From Thalassobius sp. Cn5-15 (GTDB lineage Bacteria > Pseudomonadota > Alphaproteobacteria > Rhodobacterales > Rhodobacteraceae), in contig NZ_JAKRGF010000003.1 of NCBI RefSeq assembly GCF_022347685.1, forward strand, positions 1-64,000: a stretch of DNA of 64,000 nt, read 5' to 3'. A program made the translations under genes and the position numbers. This document shows positions 8,527-16,448 of the stretch, piece by piece. The first letter of the stretch is position 1. Every line of letters begins with the position of its first letter. The notes below the pieces were generated by a model. That model saw nothing but the letters and a program-made list of their open reading frames with translations. It was not told the origin of the DNA and made no database searches.

Positions 8527-9123
8527 TCAAAGATCTTTCACCCAGACCTGCAACGGCTTGCTGCTTTGCTGGTTGTCCCCCAGATCTGTCCAATCATACT
8601 GCACCACGGCGCCCTCCAGCGGCTGATACCCGCGCCCGCGCCAGAACGGCCCCAGATCACGGGCGTTTTCAGGCCGCATCGGGTGATCTGTGGGGCGTAT
8701 CACCGCGCAGAAACTGGATGTTGCACAACCAAGGGCGCGCGCATGCGCCTCCCGCAGATCGAAAAAACGGTGCCCAATTCCATGCCCGCGATAGTCAGGT
8801 AACAAGACAGATTCGGCGCAGTAAAAGATCTGGCTCAGATCTTCGCTGCGGGCGGCAAAGGCGCTGGCGAAATCATCAGCATGATCCTCCATCGGGGTGC
8901 CGGTGGCCGCGCCGATCAGGTGATTGCCATCAAAGGCGCCGACAAGAACCGCACCGGCGCTATCGCGGTAGGTTTGCAGATAATTCCGTTCATAGACCAG
9001 ATCCCCGTCATAGAGGTAAGGCCAGTCACGAAACACTTTTATACGCAGGCGGGCCACATCCTCCAGCGCTGCCTCCAATGCGGCGCCGGTCAGAACCTCA
9101 ACACGAATGGGTGCCGCCGTCAT
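8527..9123 (-). CDS. GNAT family N-acetyltransferase
   Basis: Acetyl-CoA-dependent acetyltransferase of the GNAT fold, acceptor unknown. In 198 residues, the acetyl-CoA pyrophosphate loop is LLPDYRGHGIGHRFFDLREAHA (about residues 107-128), containing the R/Q-x-x-G-x-G/A pattern; the preceding strand is AESVL. The C-terminus has the FWRGRGYQPLEG turn common in GNAT proteins. ATG 9123 overlaps the stop of the upstream NTF2-like gene by four bases (ATGA), so the two are translationally coupled and probably act together. Confidence 0.88.
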   Translation of the reverse strand: MTAAPIRVEVLTGAALEAALEDVARLRIKVFRDWPYLYDGDLVYERNYLQTYRDSAGAVLVGAFDGNHLIGAATGTPMEDHADDFASAFAARSEDLSQIFYCAESVLLPDYRGHGIGHRFFDLREAHARALGCATSSFCAVIRPTDHPMRPENARDLGPFWRGRGYQPLEGAVVQYDWTDLGDNQQSSKPLQVWVKDL

Positions 9124-9515
9124 GCAGAGACCTGTTTGATCCAGTCAGCAAGATTATAATAAGTCACCACACGCGTGATCTTGCCATCCTCAAGGCTGAA
9201 GAAAGACCCCGCAGGCAAGCGATAACTTTGTCCATTGGCGTCCGGCAAGCCCTCGTCCGTTTCCAAATAGGTGCCGTTCACGATGAATTCTGCGGCAGCG
9301 CGCGTGCCGCCTTCGGCGTCGAAAATCACCATATCGGTCAGGATTTCACGGTAGCAACGGTTCATATGAGCGCAGAAGGCGGCGAAGGCCTCTTTGCCTG
9401 TGCGCACCTGACCTTCATTCACATGGTGGGCTACATCCTCGCTAAGGCAAGCCAGCATGCCGTCAATATCACCCGCATTGAAGGCATCGAAATAGGCGCG
9501 AATCGTGTCGTTCAT
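9120..9515 (-). CDS. NTF2-like / SnoaL-type ketosteroid isomerase-fold protein
   Basis: A 131-residue protein of the nuclear transport factor 2 fold, which forms a small cone-shaped pocket. Members include isomerases, cyclases and ligand-binding proteins. Typical parts are MNDTIRAYFDAFNAGDIDGMLACLSEDV at the N-terminus and the C-terminal strand pattern GSFFSLEDGKITRVVTYYNLADW. ATG 9515 matches the family start; the extra 25 codons of the longer frame are arginine-rich and reach the next gene. It is coupled to the acetyltransferase gene by overlap. No catalytic role can be assigned. Confidence 0.85.
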   Translation of the reverse strand: MNDTIRAYFDAFNAGDIDGMLACLSEDVAHHVNEGQVRTGKEAFAAFCAHMNRCYREILTDMVIFDAEGGTRAAAEFIVNGTYLETDEGLPDANGQSYRLPAGSFFSLEDGKITRVVTYYNLADWIKQVSA

Positions 9516-9555
9516 TTGTGGATCTCTCTGATGGGCTATAGGTGTTATAACGCCA

Positions 9556-10050
9556 TCATACCGCGTGCACCGGCGGCCCCCAGCGCGCAATCAGACGATT
9601 AACGATCTGATCGCGACTATGGCGGTAGGCATCCAGCTTCTGATTGCGGCTTTCTCCCAGTCCTGCGGGATCGTCGATCGGCCAATGCTCTACCTCCAGA
9701 TGGTAAACGCGGGTCAACTCCTCCACCGCGGCCAGACTGGAAGGGGTCAGCGCGACGATCAGATCAAAGGACGACAGGTGGTCGCCATATTCATGCAACT
9801 CCTCAAAGCCGCGTGACTGGTGGCGCGACAGTTCCACCTCCAGCTCTTCACAGACAGCAATGGCGAACCCGTCAATCTCGCGGTCGCCTTTGGCACCTGC
9901 AGACTGCACATAAGTGCCAATACCATAGAATTTTTTCATGATGCCTTCGGCCATAGGCGAACGCACCGAATTGTGATCACAGCAAAATAGGACAGATTGG
10001 GGGAGTTGCTGGAGCTGCTTCTGGTGGGGGCCATCAACCACAGCGCTCAC
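9556..10050 (-). CDS. Low-molecular-weight protein tyrosine phosphatase family
   Basis: Cytoplasmic phosphatase-fold protein related to LMW tyrosine phosphatases and ArsC-type arsenate reductases. The P-loop is CDHNSVR (Cys24 to Arg30), a good CX5R motif, followed by SPMAEG. The general-acid Asp is probably in HWPIDDPAGLG near residue 131. Length 164. It starts at GTG 10050, overlapping the UPF0262 stop by four bases. The hisD / UPF0262 / phosphatase order is common in alphaproteobacteria, which favours a housekeeping phosphatase over arsenic resistance, and no ars genes adjoin it. Confidence 0.88.
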   Translation of the reverse strand: MSAVVDGPHQKQLQQLPQSVLFCCDHNSVRSPMAEGIMKKFYGIGTYVQSAGAKGDREIDGFAIAVCEELEVELSRHQSRGFEELHEYGDHLSSFDLIVALTPSSLAAVEELTRVYHLEVEHWPIDDPAGLGESRNQKLDAYRHSRDQIVNRLIARWGPPVHAV

Positions 10051-10538
10051 CCTCCAAAGTGCAGAACACAGATCAGGGTGAACAGGCGGCGGGAGGTGTC
10101 TTTGTCAATCTCCGCCTTGCCTTCAAGGCGTTCCTGCAACACCCGTGCGCCTTCATTGTGGATCCCGCGTCGCGCCATGTCGATGGTTTCAATCTGGCTG
10201 GGCGGCATGTTTTTCACCGCGTCAAAGTAGCTTTCGCAGATGGCCCAGTAATCCTTGACCACCTGGCGGAAGGGCGACAGGGACAGGTGAAACTCGGCCG
10301 CCTTCTGGTCGTCCTCAGTATTGATGTCAAACACCAGCCGCTTGTCCTTGATCGCCAGCCCGACGTGATAGGGCCCTTCGGGCACCGCGCGGTCATCGCG
10401 CTGAGGCAGGGCGAAGCTGTTGTTTTCCAAGAGGTCGAACATCGCAACCTTCCGTTCCTGCTCGATCTCAGGCGTAGGAGGCGGCAGATTGCGGTCGTCC
10501 AGCGCAATATGGCTGATGCGGGCGGTGGGTGCGGACAT
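10047..10538 (-). CDS. UPF0262 family protein
   Basis: Conserved alphaproteobacterial protein of unknown function, recognised from its whole 163-residue sequence: RISHIALDDRNLPPPTPEIEQER at the start, SLSPFRQVVKDYWAICESYFDAVK in the middle, and GARVLQERLEGKAEIDKDTSRRLFTLICVLHF at the end. It is cytoplasmic, with no signal or membrane segment. A strong AAGGAGGCG ribosome site precedes ATG 10538. It sits 12 bases after hisD and overlaps the phosphatase gene, as in related genomes. Confidence 0.92.
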   Translation of the reverse strand: MSAPTARISHIALDDRNLPPPTPEIEQERKVAMFDLLENNSFALPQRDDRAVPEGPYHVGLAIKDKRLVFDINTEDDQKAAEFHLSLSPFRQVVKDYWAICESYFDAVKNMPPSQIETIDMARRGIHNEGARVLQERLEGKAEIDKDTSRRLFTLICVLHFGG

Positions 10539-10550
10539 TGTGTCGCCTCC

Positions 10551-11852
10551 TTACTTATTCAAAGCGTCCAGACGAGCACGAACCGATAGGCCGTGCGCTT
10601 CCAGACTTTCGGAGATTGCCAGTGTTTCGGCCGCAGGTCCAATAGCTTGCAGCGCTGCAGGCGTCATTTTTGCCAAAGTGGTGCGTTTGACGAAGTCCAT
10701 CACGCTGAGGCCACTCGAAAAACGTGCCGAACGGGCAGTGGGCAACACGTGGTTCGGCCCGCCGATGTAATCCCCAATCGCCTCTGGCGTCCAACCGCCA
10801 AGGAAGATGGCCCCAGCATGGGTGATCTTGGCCGACAGCGCATCCGGGTCCGCAACACACAGTTCAAGGTGCTCGGGCGCCACGCGGTTTGACAGCGCCG
10901 CCGCCTGATCAAGGTCCTCAACCACCACGACCGCACCGAAATCGCGCCAGCTGGGGCCTGCAATGGCGCGGCGTTCCAGCGTTTCCAGCTGTTTTTCCAC
11001 CGCTTTGGTGACCGCATCGGCCATTGCCTGACTGTCGGTCACCAGAATCGACTGTGCGCTTTCATCGTGTTCGGCCTGACTGAGCAGATCCAGCGCGATC
11101 CATTCGGGATGCGCTTGTTCATCCGCGATGACCAGAATTTCCGACGGGCCTGCAATCATATCGATGCCGACCTTGCCGAACACACGGCGTTTTGCCGCCG
11201 CGACAAAAGCGTTACCGGGGCCAGTGATTTTATCCACCGCCGGGATGCTTTCGGTGCCATAGGCCAGGGCCGCCACCGCCTGCGCGCCGCCAATGCGGTA
11301 GATCTCATCCACACCAGCCAGCCTTGCCGCCAGCAGAACCAGTGGATTGGCCTGCCCGTCAGGTGTGGGCACCACGATGGCCAGCCGCTCCACCCCTGCC
11401 ACCTTGGCCGGAATCGCGTTCATCAGCACGGAGGAGGGATAAGAAGCAAGACCGCCCGGTACATAAAGCCCCGCCGCCGAGACAGGCGTCCATCGCCAGC
11501 CCAGTTCTGCGCCGCTCTCTTCACGCCACAGCATGTCCTCAGGCAACTGCTTGGCGTGATAGGCGCGGATCCGTTCCGCCGCCAGTTCCAGCGCAGCGCG
11601 TTCAGCGTCCGACACTTCAGCGATCAGCGCCTCAATCTCTGCCTCGGAGAAGCGAAGCGTATCCGGCGTCAACTCCAGCCGATCAAATTTCGCGGTCAGC
11701 TCGATCACCGCCGCATCGCCGCGGCTGCGCACATCAGCGATAATGCCTGCCACCACATCATCCACATCCGGGCTATCTTCGCGCTTGGCGCTCAGCAGTT
11801 CCGTGAAAGCGGCGTCAAACTCAGGATCTTGGGTGTTCAGAAATACAGGCAT
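10551..11852 (-). CDS. hisD: Histidinol dehydrogenase
   Basis: Catalyses the last two steps of histidine synthesis, oxidising L-histidinol to L-histidine with two NAD+, as a zinc-dependent cytoplasmic homodimer. Full length at 433 residues. KITGPGNAFVAAAKRRVFG and VGIDMIAGPSEILVIAD are the family signature; SQAEHDESAQ supplies zinc ligands, and VAPEHLELC carries the catalytic Glu-His pair. GGAGGGA precedes ATG 11852. It heads the UPF0262 / phosphatase chain on the minus strand. No other his genes are in the window. Confidence 0.97.
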   Translation of the reverse strand: MPVFLNTQDPEFDAAFTELLSAKREDSPDVDDVVAGIIADVRSRGDAAVIELTAKFDRLELTPDTLRFSEAEIEALIAEVSDAERAALELAAERIRAYHAKQLPEDMLWREESGAELGWRWTPVSAAGLYVPGGLASYPSSVLMNAIPAKVAGVERLAIVVPTPDGQANPLVLLAARLAGVDEIYRIGGAQAVAALAYGTESIPAVDKITGPGNAFVAAAKRRVFGKVGIDMIAGPSEILVIADEQAHPEWIALDLLSQAEHDESAQSILVTDSQAMADAVTKAVEKQLETLERRAIAGPSWRDFGAVVVVEDLDQAAALSNRVAPEHLELCVADPDALSAKITHAGAIFLGGWTPEAIGDYIGGPNHVLPTARSARFSSGLSVMDFVKRTTLAKMTPAALQAIGPAAETLAISESLEAHGLSVRARLDALNK

Positions 11853-11982
11853 GTTCCCTCCGGCTCTTGGCTTAGCACATATAGCGGTGCGCCGCTTTGC
11901 TCAAGCATCCTGCGACCTCCCGCCTCTTGGCAGACGCTGTGTCACGTCTACCTAATAGAAGACGACGCGAGAGGAGACTGCG

Positions 11983-12219
11983 ATGAGTCTGGAAGAGAAG
12001 CGCAAAGATCTGGATGGTGAGAAGCAAAAGCGCCTGCTGACACGGCTGGTGGAGGAGTTGAGCCAATCTGATCCTGACCTTTACTACCGCTCCACCAGTG
12101 AGGTGGCGATGCAGATCGAGGGGCTGATCGGCCGCGCTGGCCGATTGAGCCTTGAGGATCGTCAGTTGCTGTCCCGCCTCAGCCGCCGCGATATAGAGGT
12201 GTTGTTGAGTTTGCACTGA
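11983..12219 (+). CDS. Small hypothetical protein, 78 residues
   Basis: No family recognised. The predicted product is charged and largely helical, without a signal peptide, membrane segment or cysteine. It begins MSLEEKRKDLDGEKQKRLL and ends RRDIEVLLSLH. A good ribosome site (GAGAGGAG, seven bases before ATG 11983) and protein-like composition favour it over a 117-residue frame on the other strand. It is the only plus-strand gene in this stretch and diverges from hisD; the 130 bases between must carry both promoters. Confidence 0.55.
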   Translation: MSLEEKRKDLDGEKQKRLLTRLVEELSQSDPDLYYRSTSEVAMQIEGLIGRAGRLSLEDRQLLSRLSRRDIEVLLSLH

Positions 12220-12233
12220 GGACATCAGCGCGA

Positions 12234-12359
12234 GCCGCGCCTGACCCTGGGTGGGCGCAAAAAAGCTCAGAACGCTAGCGAGCCCTCACAACTCGGATGC
12301 CACTTGTATCTCTCGATACATCGCAAACGCGCCCTCCCTTGGGGAGGGTCGGGCGCGGC
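12234..12359. repeat. Imperfect inverted repeat, small non-coding element
   Basis: GCCGCGCCTGACCCT (12234-12248) is repeated inverted as AGGGTCGGGCGCGGC (12345-12359) with one mismatch. Inner GGGCGC / GCGCCC copies (12252-12257, 12330-12335) extend the symmetry around a roughly 70-base centre. The element fills most of the gap between the 78-residue gene and the DUF2948 terminator and could be a degenerate palindromic repeat. No coding potential seen. Confidence 0.4.
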
Positions 12360-12392
12360 ACGGGCTGACACCCGCGCAAGGGCACCAGAAAC

Positions 12393-12416
12393 AAAAAAGG
12401 GCGCCGCAGCGCCCTT
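12393..12416 (-). terminator. Intrinsic terminator of the murA / DUF2948 transcript
   Basis: Perfect eight-pair stem AAGGGCGC / GCGCCCTT (12397-12404, 12409-12416), loop CGCA, with six T following on the minus strand. It lies five bases after the DUF2948 stop, so it ends that operon before hisD. Confidence 0.85.
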
Positions 12417-12421
12417 CCCTA

Positions 12422-12895
12422 TCAGGTCAGATCATGTTCCGGCGCCTTGCCGGACGGGGCGCGGTAGGGCCGCGTCACATCACGCAGCAACACTTCCAGC
12501 GCCTCAACCTCCAGCCGGATGCCGCCATCACCCGCCAACACCAACTCAAGCACGCCATTGGCGTCCTCACCCGCAGTCCAGTTGATCGACAACAGCGACA
12601 GGATCATCTCTTTGTCGCTGCGATCAATCCCTTGGGACGCCACACGCTGCACGTTTTCAATGACAAGGATCGACTGAACCCGCTCCGCTCCGTGACGATC
12701 CCGGCCACCATCTTCCCAGCGGAAGCGGTTGAGCAGCAGCGCAAAACGCCGCTCTGCCGCCTGCCAGCGCATTTCCGAAATCGGGAACACCGCATCCTGC
12801 GCCAGTGCCGACAACACCTTCAGATCATCGCCGTCAAAGGCGCCAAGGTTCAGGGGTTTTTCCCCACCATCTTCAAAACGTGCGTCGTCCTGCAT
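12422..12895 (-). CDS. DUF2948 family protein
   Basis: Conserved alphaproteobacterial protein of unknown function, regularly found directly after murA. The 157 residues include the typical opening GAFDGDDLKVLSALAQDAVFPISEMRW and a middle FALLLNRFRWED. It is cytoplasmic, with no membrane segment. Its ATG shares one base with the murA stop (TGATG), so the two are coupled, and an intrinsic terminator follows at once. The pairing suggests a role linked to cell-wall precursor synthesis, but nothing in the sequence shows what. Confidence 0.9.
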   Translation of the reverse strand: MQDDARFEDGGEKPLNLGAFDGDDLKVLSALAQDAVFPISEMRWQAAERRFALLLNRFRWEDGGRDRHGAERVQSILVIENVQRVASQGIDRSDKEMILSLLSINWTAGEDANGVLELVLAGDGGIRLEVEALEVLLRDVTRPYRAPSGKAPEHDLT

Positions 12896-14160
12896 CAGCC
12901 TTTTACCCGCTCAATCTTGGCACCGAGGGCGCCCAGTTTCTCTTCGACCCGCTCATAGCCGCGATCCAGATGGTAGACGCGGTTGACGATCGTTTCACCC
13001 TCTGCCGCCAAACCCGCCAGAATAAGCGAAACTGATGCACGCAGATCCGTCGCCATGACCGGCGCACCTTTCAGGCGTTCAACCCCATGCACGGTGGCCG
13101 TGCCACCCTGCACCTCAATCGAGGCCCCCATGCGCATCAGTTCCGGTGCGTGCATGAAGCGATTTTCAAAGATTTTCTCCTCAAGCACAGCAGTGCCCTC
13201 GGCAGTGCACATCAACGCCATCATTTGCGCCTGCAGGTCCGTGGGGAAACCAGGGAAAGGTTCGGTCACAACATCCACCGCCGTCACACGGCCATTGCGA
13301 CGGGCGACCTTCAGACCTTTTTCGGTCTCTTCCACCGAAATACCTGCCGCATCCAGTTTTTCACAGAAGGCTGCCAGCAAATCGATTCGCCCGCCCAACA
13401 GCTCCACTTCACCGCCACAAATCGCAGGGGCCAGCATGTAGGTCCCCAGTTCGATTCGGTCGGTCACAACGGGGTGCGTGGCGCCATGCAGGCGATCCAC
13501 GCCCTGAATGGTGATGGTCGATGTGCCCTCACCTTCAATCTGCGCGCCCATTTTGCGCAGGCAGTGGACCAGATCCACAATCTCAGGCTCACGCGCGGCG
13601 TTTTTCAGCACTGTAGTACCCTTGGCCAGCGTCGCGGCCATCACCACGTTTTCCGTCGCACCAACAGAGGCGAATCGCAACTCATGCGTCGCGCCCTTCA
13701 GACCACCGGGGGCCTTGGCGTGCAGGTAGCCGTCTTTCAGCTCAATCTCAGCCCCCAGCGCCTCCAGCGCCGTGATGTGCAGGTCCATCGGGCGCGCGCC
13801 AATCGCACAGCCACCGGGCAGCGACACGATCGCCTCATGTTCACGTGCCAAGAGCGGGCCCAGAACAAGGTTCGACGCACGCATTTTACGAACGATTTCA
13901 TAATCTGCCTTGGTCGTCGCAATGGTGTGGCTGGACAATGCCAGCACCTGACCATCCTGCATCGATGTCACTTCGGCGCCCAGTGAACGCAGCAGTTCAG
14001 ACATCGTGGCAATGTCCGAAAGGCGCGGCGCATTGGTCAGCGTCAGCGGCTCATCGCTGAGCAGCGTGGCCGGCATCAGGGTCAGACAGGCATTTTTAGC
14101 CCCCGCAATGGGGATGCTGCCATTCAATGGGCCGTTACCCGTTACAATAATTGAATCCAT
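12895..14160 (-). CDS. murA: UDP-N-acetylglucosamine 1-carboxyvinyltransferase
   Basis: First committed step of peptidoglycan synthesis: transfers enolpyruvate from PEP to UDP-GlcNAc in the cytoplasm. Full length at 421 residues. Lys22-Asn23 in IAGAKNACL bind substrate, and Cys118 in [16 protein letters not shown] is the fosfomycin-sensitive catalytic cysteine. Asp in the [18 protein letters not shown] segment near the C-terminus is the general base. ATG 14160 has only a weak GGGGCAG ribosome site. It lies 12 bases after a small basic protein gene and overlaps DUF2948. Confidence 0.97.
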   Translation of the reverse strand: MDSIIVTGNGPLNGSIPIAGAKNACLTLMPATLLSDEPLTLTNAPRLSDIATMSELLRSLGAEVTSMQDGQVLALSSHTIATTKADYEIVRKMRASNLVLGPLLAREHEAIVSLPGGCAIGARPMDLHITALEALGAEIELKDGYLHAKAPGGLKGATHELRFASVGATENVVMAATLAKGTTVLKNAAREPEIVDLVHCLRKMGAQIEGEGTSTITIQGVDRLHGATHPVVTDRIELGTYMLAPAICGGEVELLGGRIDLLAAFCEKLDAAGISVEETEKGLKVARRNGRVTAVDVVTEPFPGFPTDLQAQMMALMCTAEGTAVLEEKIFENRFMHAPELMRMGASIEVQGGTATVHGVERLKGAPVMATDLRASVSLILAGLAAEGETIVNRVYHLDRGYERVEEKLGALGAKIERVKG

Positions 14161-14172
14161 AAAATCTGCCCC

Positions 14173-14385
14173 TTACTCGTTTTCGGCGTCTGTCGTTGGC
14201 TTGTGGCGATGGGCCTGCCCGCTAAAACGCGCCTGAGGCTCTGCACCCTCCGACTCATCTCCGGCGGACCGCGCCTTTGCCTGTGACTTCCGACGGGCCA
14301 TATTGGCCTTTAGCGCGACCTTCAATCGGTCCTCGCGCGCATCTTGTTTTTTTGGCGATGTGTTGCTGTTTGATTTCTGCTGCAT
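14173..14385 (-). CDS. Small basic hypothetical protein upstream of murA
   Basis: A 70-residue, hydrophilic, lysine- and arginine-rich product (SPKKQDAREDRLKVALKANMARRKSQAKARS) with an acidic C-terminus and no hydrophobic core; it is probably disordered. No family function known to me. The ribosome site before ATG 14385 is weak. Support comes from the tight spacing to murA (12 bases) and sensible codon use. A shorter form from the internal Met at NMARRKSQ is possible. Confidence 0.55.
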   Translation of the reverse strand: MQQKSNSNTSPKKQDAREDRLKVALKANMARRKSQAKARSAGDESEGAEPQARFSGQAHRHKPTTDAENE

Positions 14386-14500
14386 GAAAGTTTCTTACAT
14401 GAGGGCGAAAAAACCGTCCACTACCCCCTTGCGCCCGGAATCTTGTTTGGCTAAAAGCCGCCACACAGTCGAGACGGACACAACCAACCGACTGCCGGTC

Positions 14501-14575
<75 letters not shown>

Positions 14576-14601
14576 TATTTATTTTCCACGCCTGAAAACG
14601 C

Positions 14602-14640
14602 CCCTAAAGCCTTGAATGGCAAGGTTGTTTTGGGTGTTCT
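14602..14640 (+). terminator. Possible terminator after tRNA-Thr
   Basis: CCTTG (14610-14614) and CAAGG (14620-14624) form a small hairpin. Flanking AACGCCC and GGGTGTT could extend it, with TTGTTTT between the two stem parts. It lies 35 bases after the tRNA and is plausible but weak. The rest of 14576-14764 shows no gene; the GGTCGCGGAAATTTGGACCAG string at 14705-14725 looks like the outer end of an insertion sequence. Confidence 0.35.
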
Positions 14641-14764
14641 AGCTCCCTCATTTCGATGGTAAGAAAATCCTTCTGTAAACGCCAATCTGAGTAGCGTTAG
14701 AGGTGGTCGCGGAAATTTGGACCAGTCGTTAAGGTGGATCGCATGAAGAAAGTGACGATCCAAA

Positions 14765-14911
14765 ATGAAGAAAAGAAAGAACCATTCGCCTGAGTTCAAA
14801 GCCAAGGTTGCGCTTGAAGCGATCCGCGAGGAGATGACGCTGACGGAACTGTCCAAGAAATATGGCGTTCACCCCACGCTGTCTGACGTCAGCCCTTCTG
14901 GGACCAAATAG
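14765..14911 (+). pseudogene. IS3-family transposase orfA, N-terminal remnant
   Basis: The first 38 or so codons encode the start of an IS3-type OrfA helix-turn-helix protein ([20 protein letters not shown], then [14 protein letters not shown]). The match then stops, and unrelated codons run to a TAG at 14909. Intact OrfA proteins are about 90-130 residues. The break lies about 45 bases before the end of the next element, so an insertion or deletion has removed the rest. The missing part is not found on the far side of that element. Confidence 0.8.
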
Positions 14912-14965
14912 GGTCATTTGCTAAGAGAGTGTTTGTCGCTCATCGTCACCACCGAGGAGTGGAAA

Positions 14966-16353
14966 ATGAGAAAGCCAACGAAGAGCCCCGGCGAGAAGAT
15001 CGTCAAAGACATCAAGCGCGCGACACGCAAGCAATATTCCAGCGAAGAGAAGATCCGGATTGTGCTGTATGGGCTGCGCGGCGAGGACAGCATTGCAGAG
15101 CTGTGCCGCCGGGAGGGCATATCCCAGGGTCTGTACTACAAATGGTCGAAGGACTTTATGGAAGCTGGCAAGAAGCGTCTGGCTGGCGATACTGCGCGGG
15201 CTGCGAACACAGACGAAGTGAAGGAACTGCGCCGTGAAGCCAAGGATCTCAAAGAGGTCGTCGCTGAACAGACGCTCGAGCTGCGTCTTCTCAAAAAAAA
15301 GCATGCTCGGGGATGGGGACGACCACGAATGAGGTATGCTGCATCTGAGAAGCTGGAGATCATTCGCCTGGTCGAGGAAAGCCATCTGTCAGCGCGTCGG
15401 ACACTGGCTAAACTGGGCATCCCCCGCACCACATTCTACCGCCCCCTCTCGGCAGATTTGCCGTGCAAATCGCCTGCCGGGCAATGGGATACGACCAGTA
15501 TCTGCAGCGTGGTAAGGCTGGTTTGCAGGATCGATCTCCCAAGCCCAATCACGTTTGGAACCGCGTTCCCGTCGAAGTGAAGCGCAAGGTTGTCGATCTG
15601 GCACTGCAGGAGACGGAACTGTCACCACGCGAGTTGGCCGTGACGTTCACCGATCAAGAACGCTACTTTGTCTCGGAAACCACAGTATATCGCACGCTCA
15701 AGGCGCATGACCTGATCACCAGCCCAGCCTTCATCGTGCTCAAGGCTGCCAATGAGTTCCAGCACAAGACGACGGCCATCAACCAGCTTTGGCAGACCGA
15801 CGTCACCTATATTAAGGTAATCGGCTGGGGCAGGTTCTATCTCAGCACGGTCCTCGACGATGACAGCCGCTACATCATCTCCTGGAAGCTCTGCACGACC
15901 ATGCGGGCTGAAGATGTGACCGACACGCTGGACTTGGCATTGCAGGTATCCGGCTGCGGCCAGGTGCATGTCGTTCACAAGCCACGTTTGCTGAGCGACA
16001 ACGGATCAAGTTACGTCTCAGGGGATCTGGCTGAGTGGCTGCAGGACAAGGGCATGAAGAACTCGCGCGGTGCGCCATATCATCCACAAACGCAGGGCAA
16101 AATCGAACGATGGCATCAAACCCTGAAGAACCGCATCCTGCTGGAAAACTACTTCTTGCCGGGTGATCTCGAAGCACAGATCGAAGCCTTCGTCGACCAC
16201 TACAACTACCAGCGCTATCACGAGAGCATCAACAACGTCACACCCGCCGACGTCTACTTCGGGCGCGACAAAGACATTCTGAAACAAAGGGAAAGGATCA
16301 AACAAAAGACATTCGAAGCGCGACGCTTGCATCACCGCAAACACGCCGCATAA
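14966..16353 (+). pseudogene. IS3-family transposase, orfA-orfB fused then frameshifted
   Basis: ATG 14966 (GAGGAG upstream) begins MRKPTKSPGEKIVKD, with the SSEEKIRIVLYGLRGEDSIA helix-turn-helix. At 15293-15300 there is a run of eight A. With seven A the frame would stop at 15330 as a normal OrfA, with OrfB (MRYAASEKLEIIRL) reached by programmed slippage; with eight, the two are already fused in frame. After TTFYR (about 15440) roughly 44 foreign bases shift the frame by two. The catalytic region then continues in the third frame to TAA 16351, with DDE residues in WQTDVTYIK, LLSDNGSSY and GKIERWHQTLKNR. The product is therefore split and probably inactive. Confidence 0.85.
15442..15487 (+). 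repeat. Hairpin-forming insertion inside the transposase
   Basis: These bases are absent from what an intact transposase needs between TTFYR and the following YDQYLQ. They contain GGCAG (15451-15455) + ATTTGC (15456-15461), loop CGT, GCAAAT (15465-15470), bulge CGC, CTGCC (15474-15478), making a stable stem-loop. The flanks read CCCTCTC and GGGCAATGG. It looks like a small mobile palindromic element that landed in the gene. No second copy was noticed in this window. Confidence 0.65.
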
Positions 16354-16448
16354 TCAAGCCAAACAGATGAGCCAAACTCTCTCTTAGTTCAGGCCGCCTT
16401 TGGTTCCACAAACTCTGACGACGGACATGCTGGAGTTCAAGACATCCC

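Larger units (their letters stand above)
14921..16387 (+). mobile_element. IS3-family insertion sequence, about 1.47 kb, decayed
   Basis: Terminal inverted repeats are visible: CTAAGAGAGTGTTTG at 14921 and the complement of CTAAGAGAGAGTTTGGCTCA ending at 16387. They agree in about 20 of the outer 24 positions. Between them lie an OrfA-type helix-turn-helix region and an integrase (rve) region in plus orientation. No convincing target-site duplication is seen: TTTG lies on the left and TTCA on the right. The transposase is damaged (see its own entry), so this copy probably cannot move by itself. The exact outermost base is uncertain by a few positions. Confidence 0.85.

Noticed and set aside
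9556-10050. Reading the LMW phosphatase-like gene as an arsenic-resistance gene
   Set aside because: No other ars genes are nearby and the hisD / UPF0262 context is a housekeeping one; the general phosphatase name is safer.
11872-12225. Minus-strand frame of 117 codons opposite the 78-residue gene
   Set aside because: Lacks a ribosome site, overlaps the divergent promoter, and has a less protein-like composition than the plus-strand reading.
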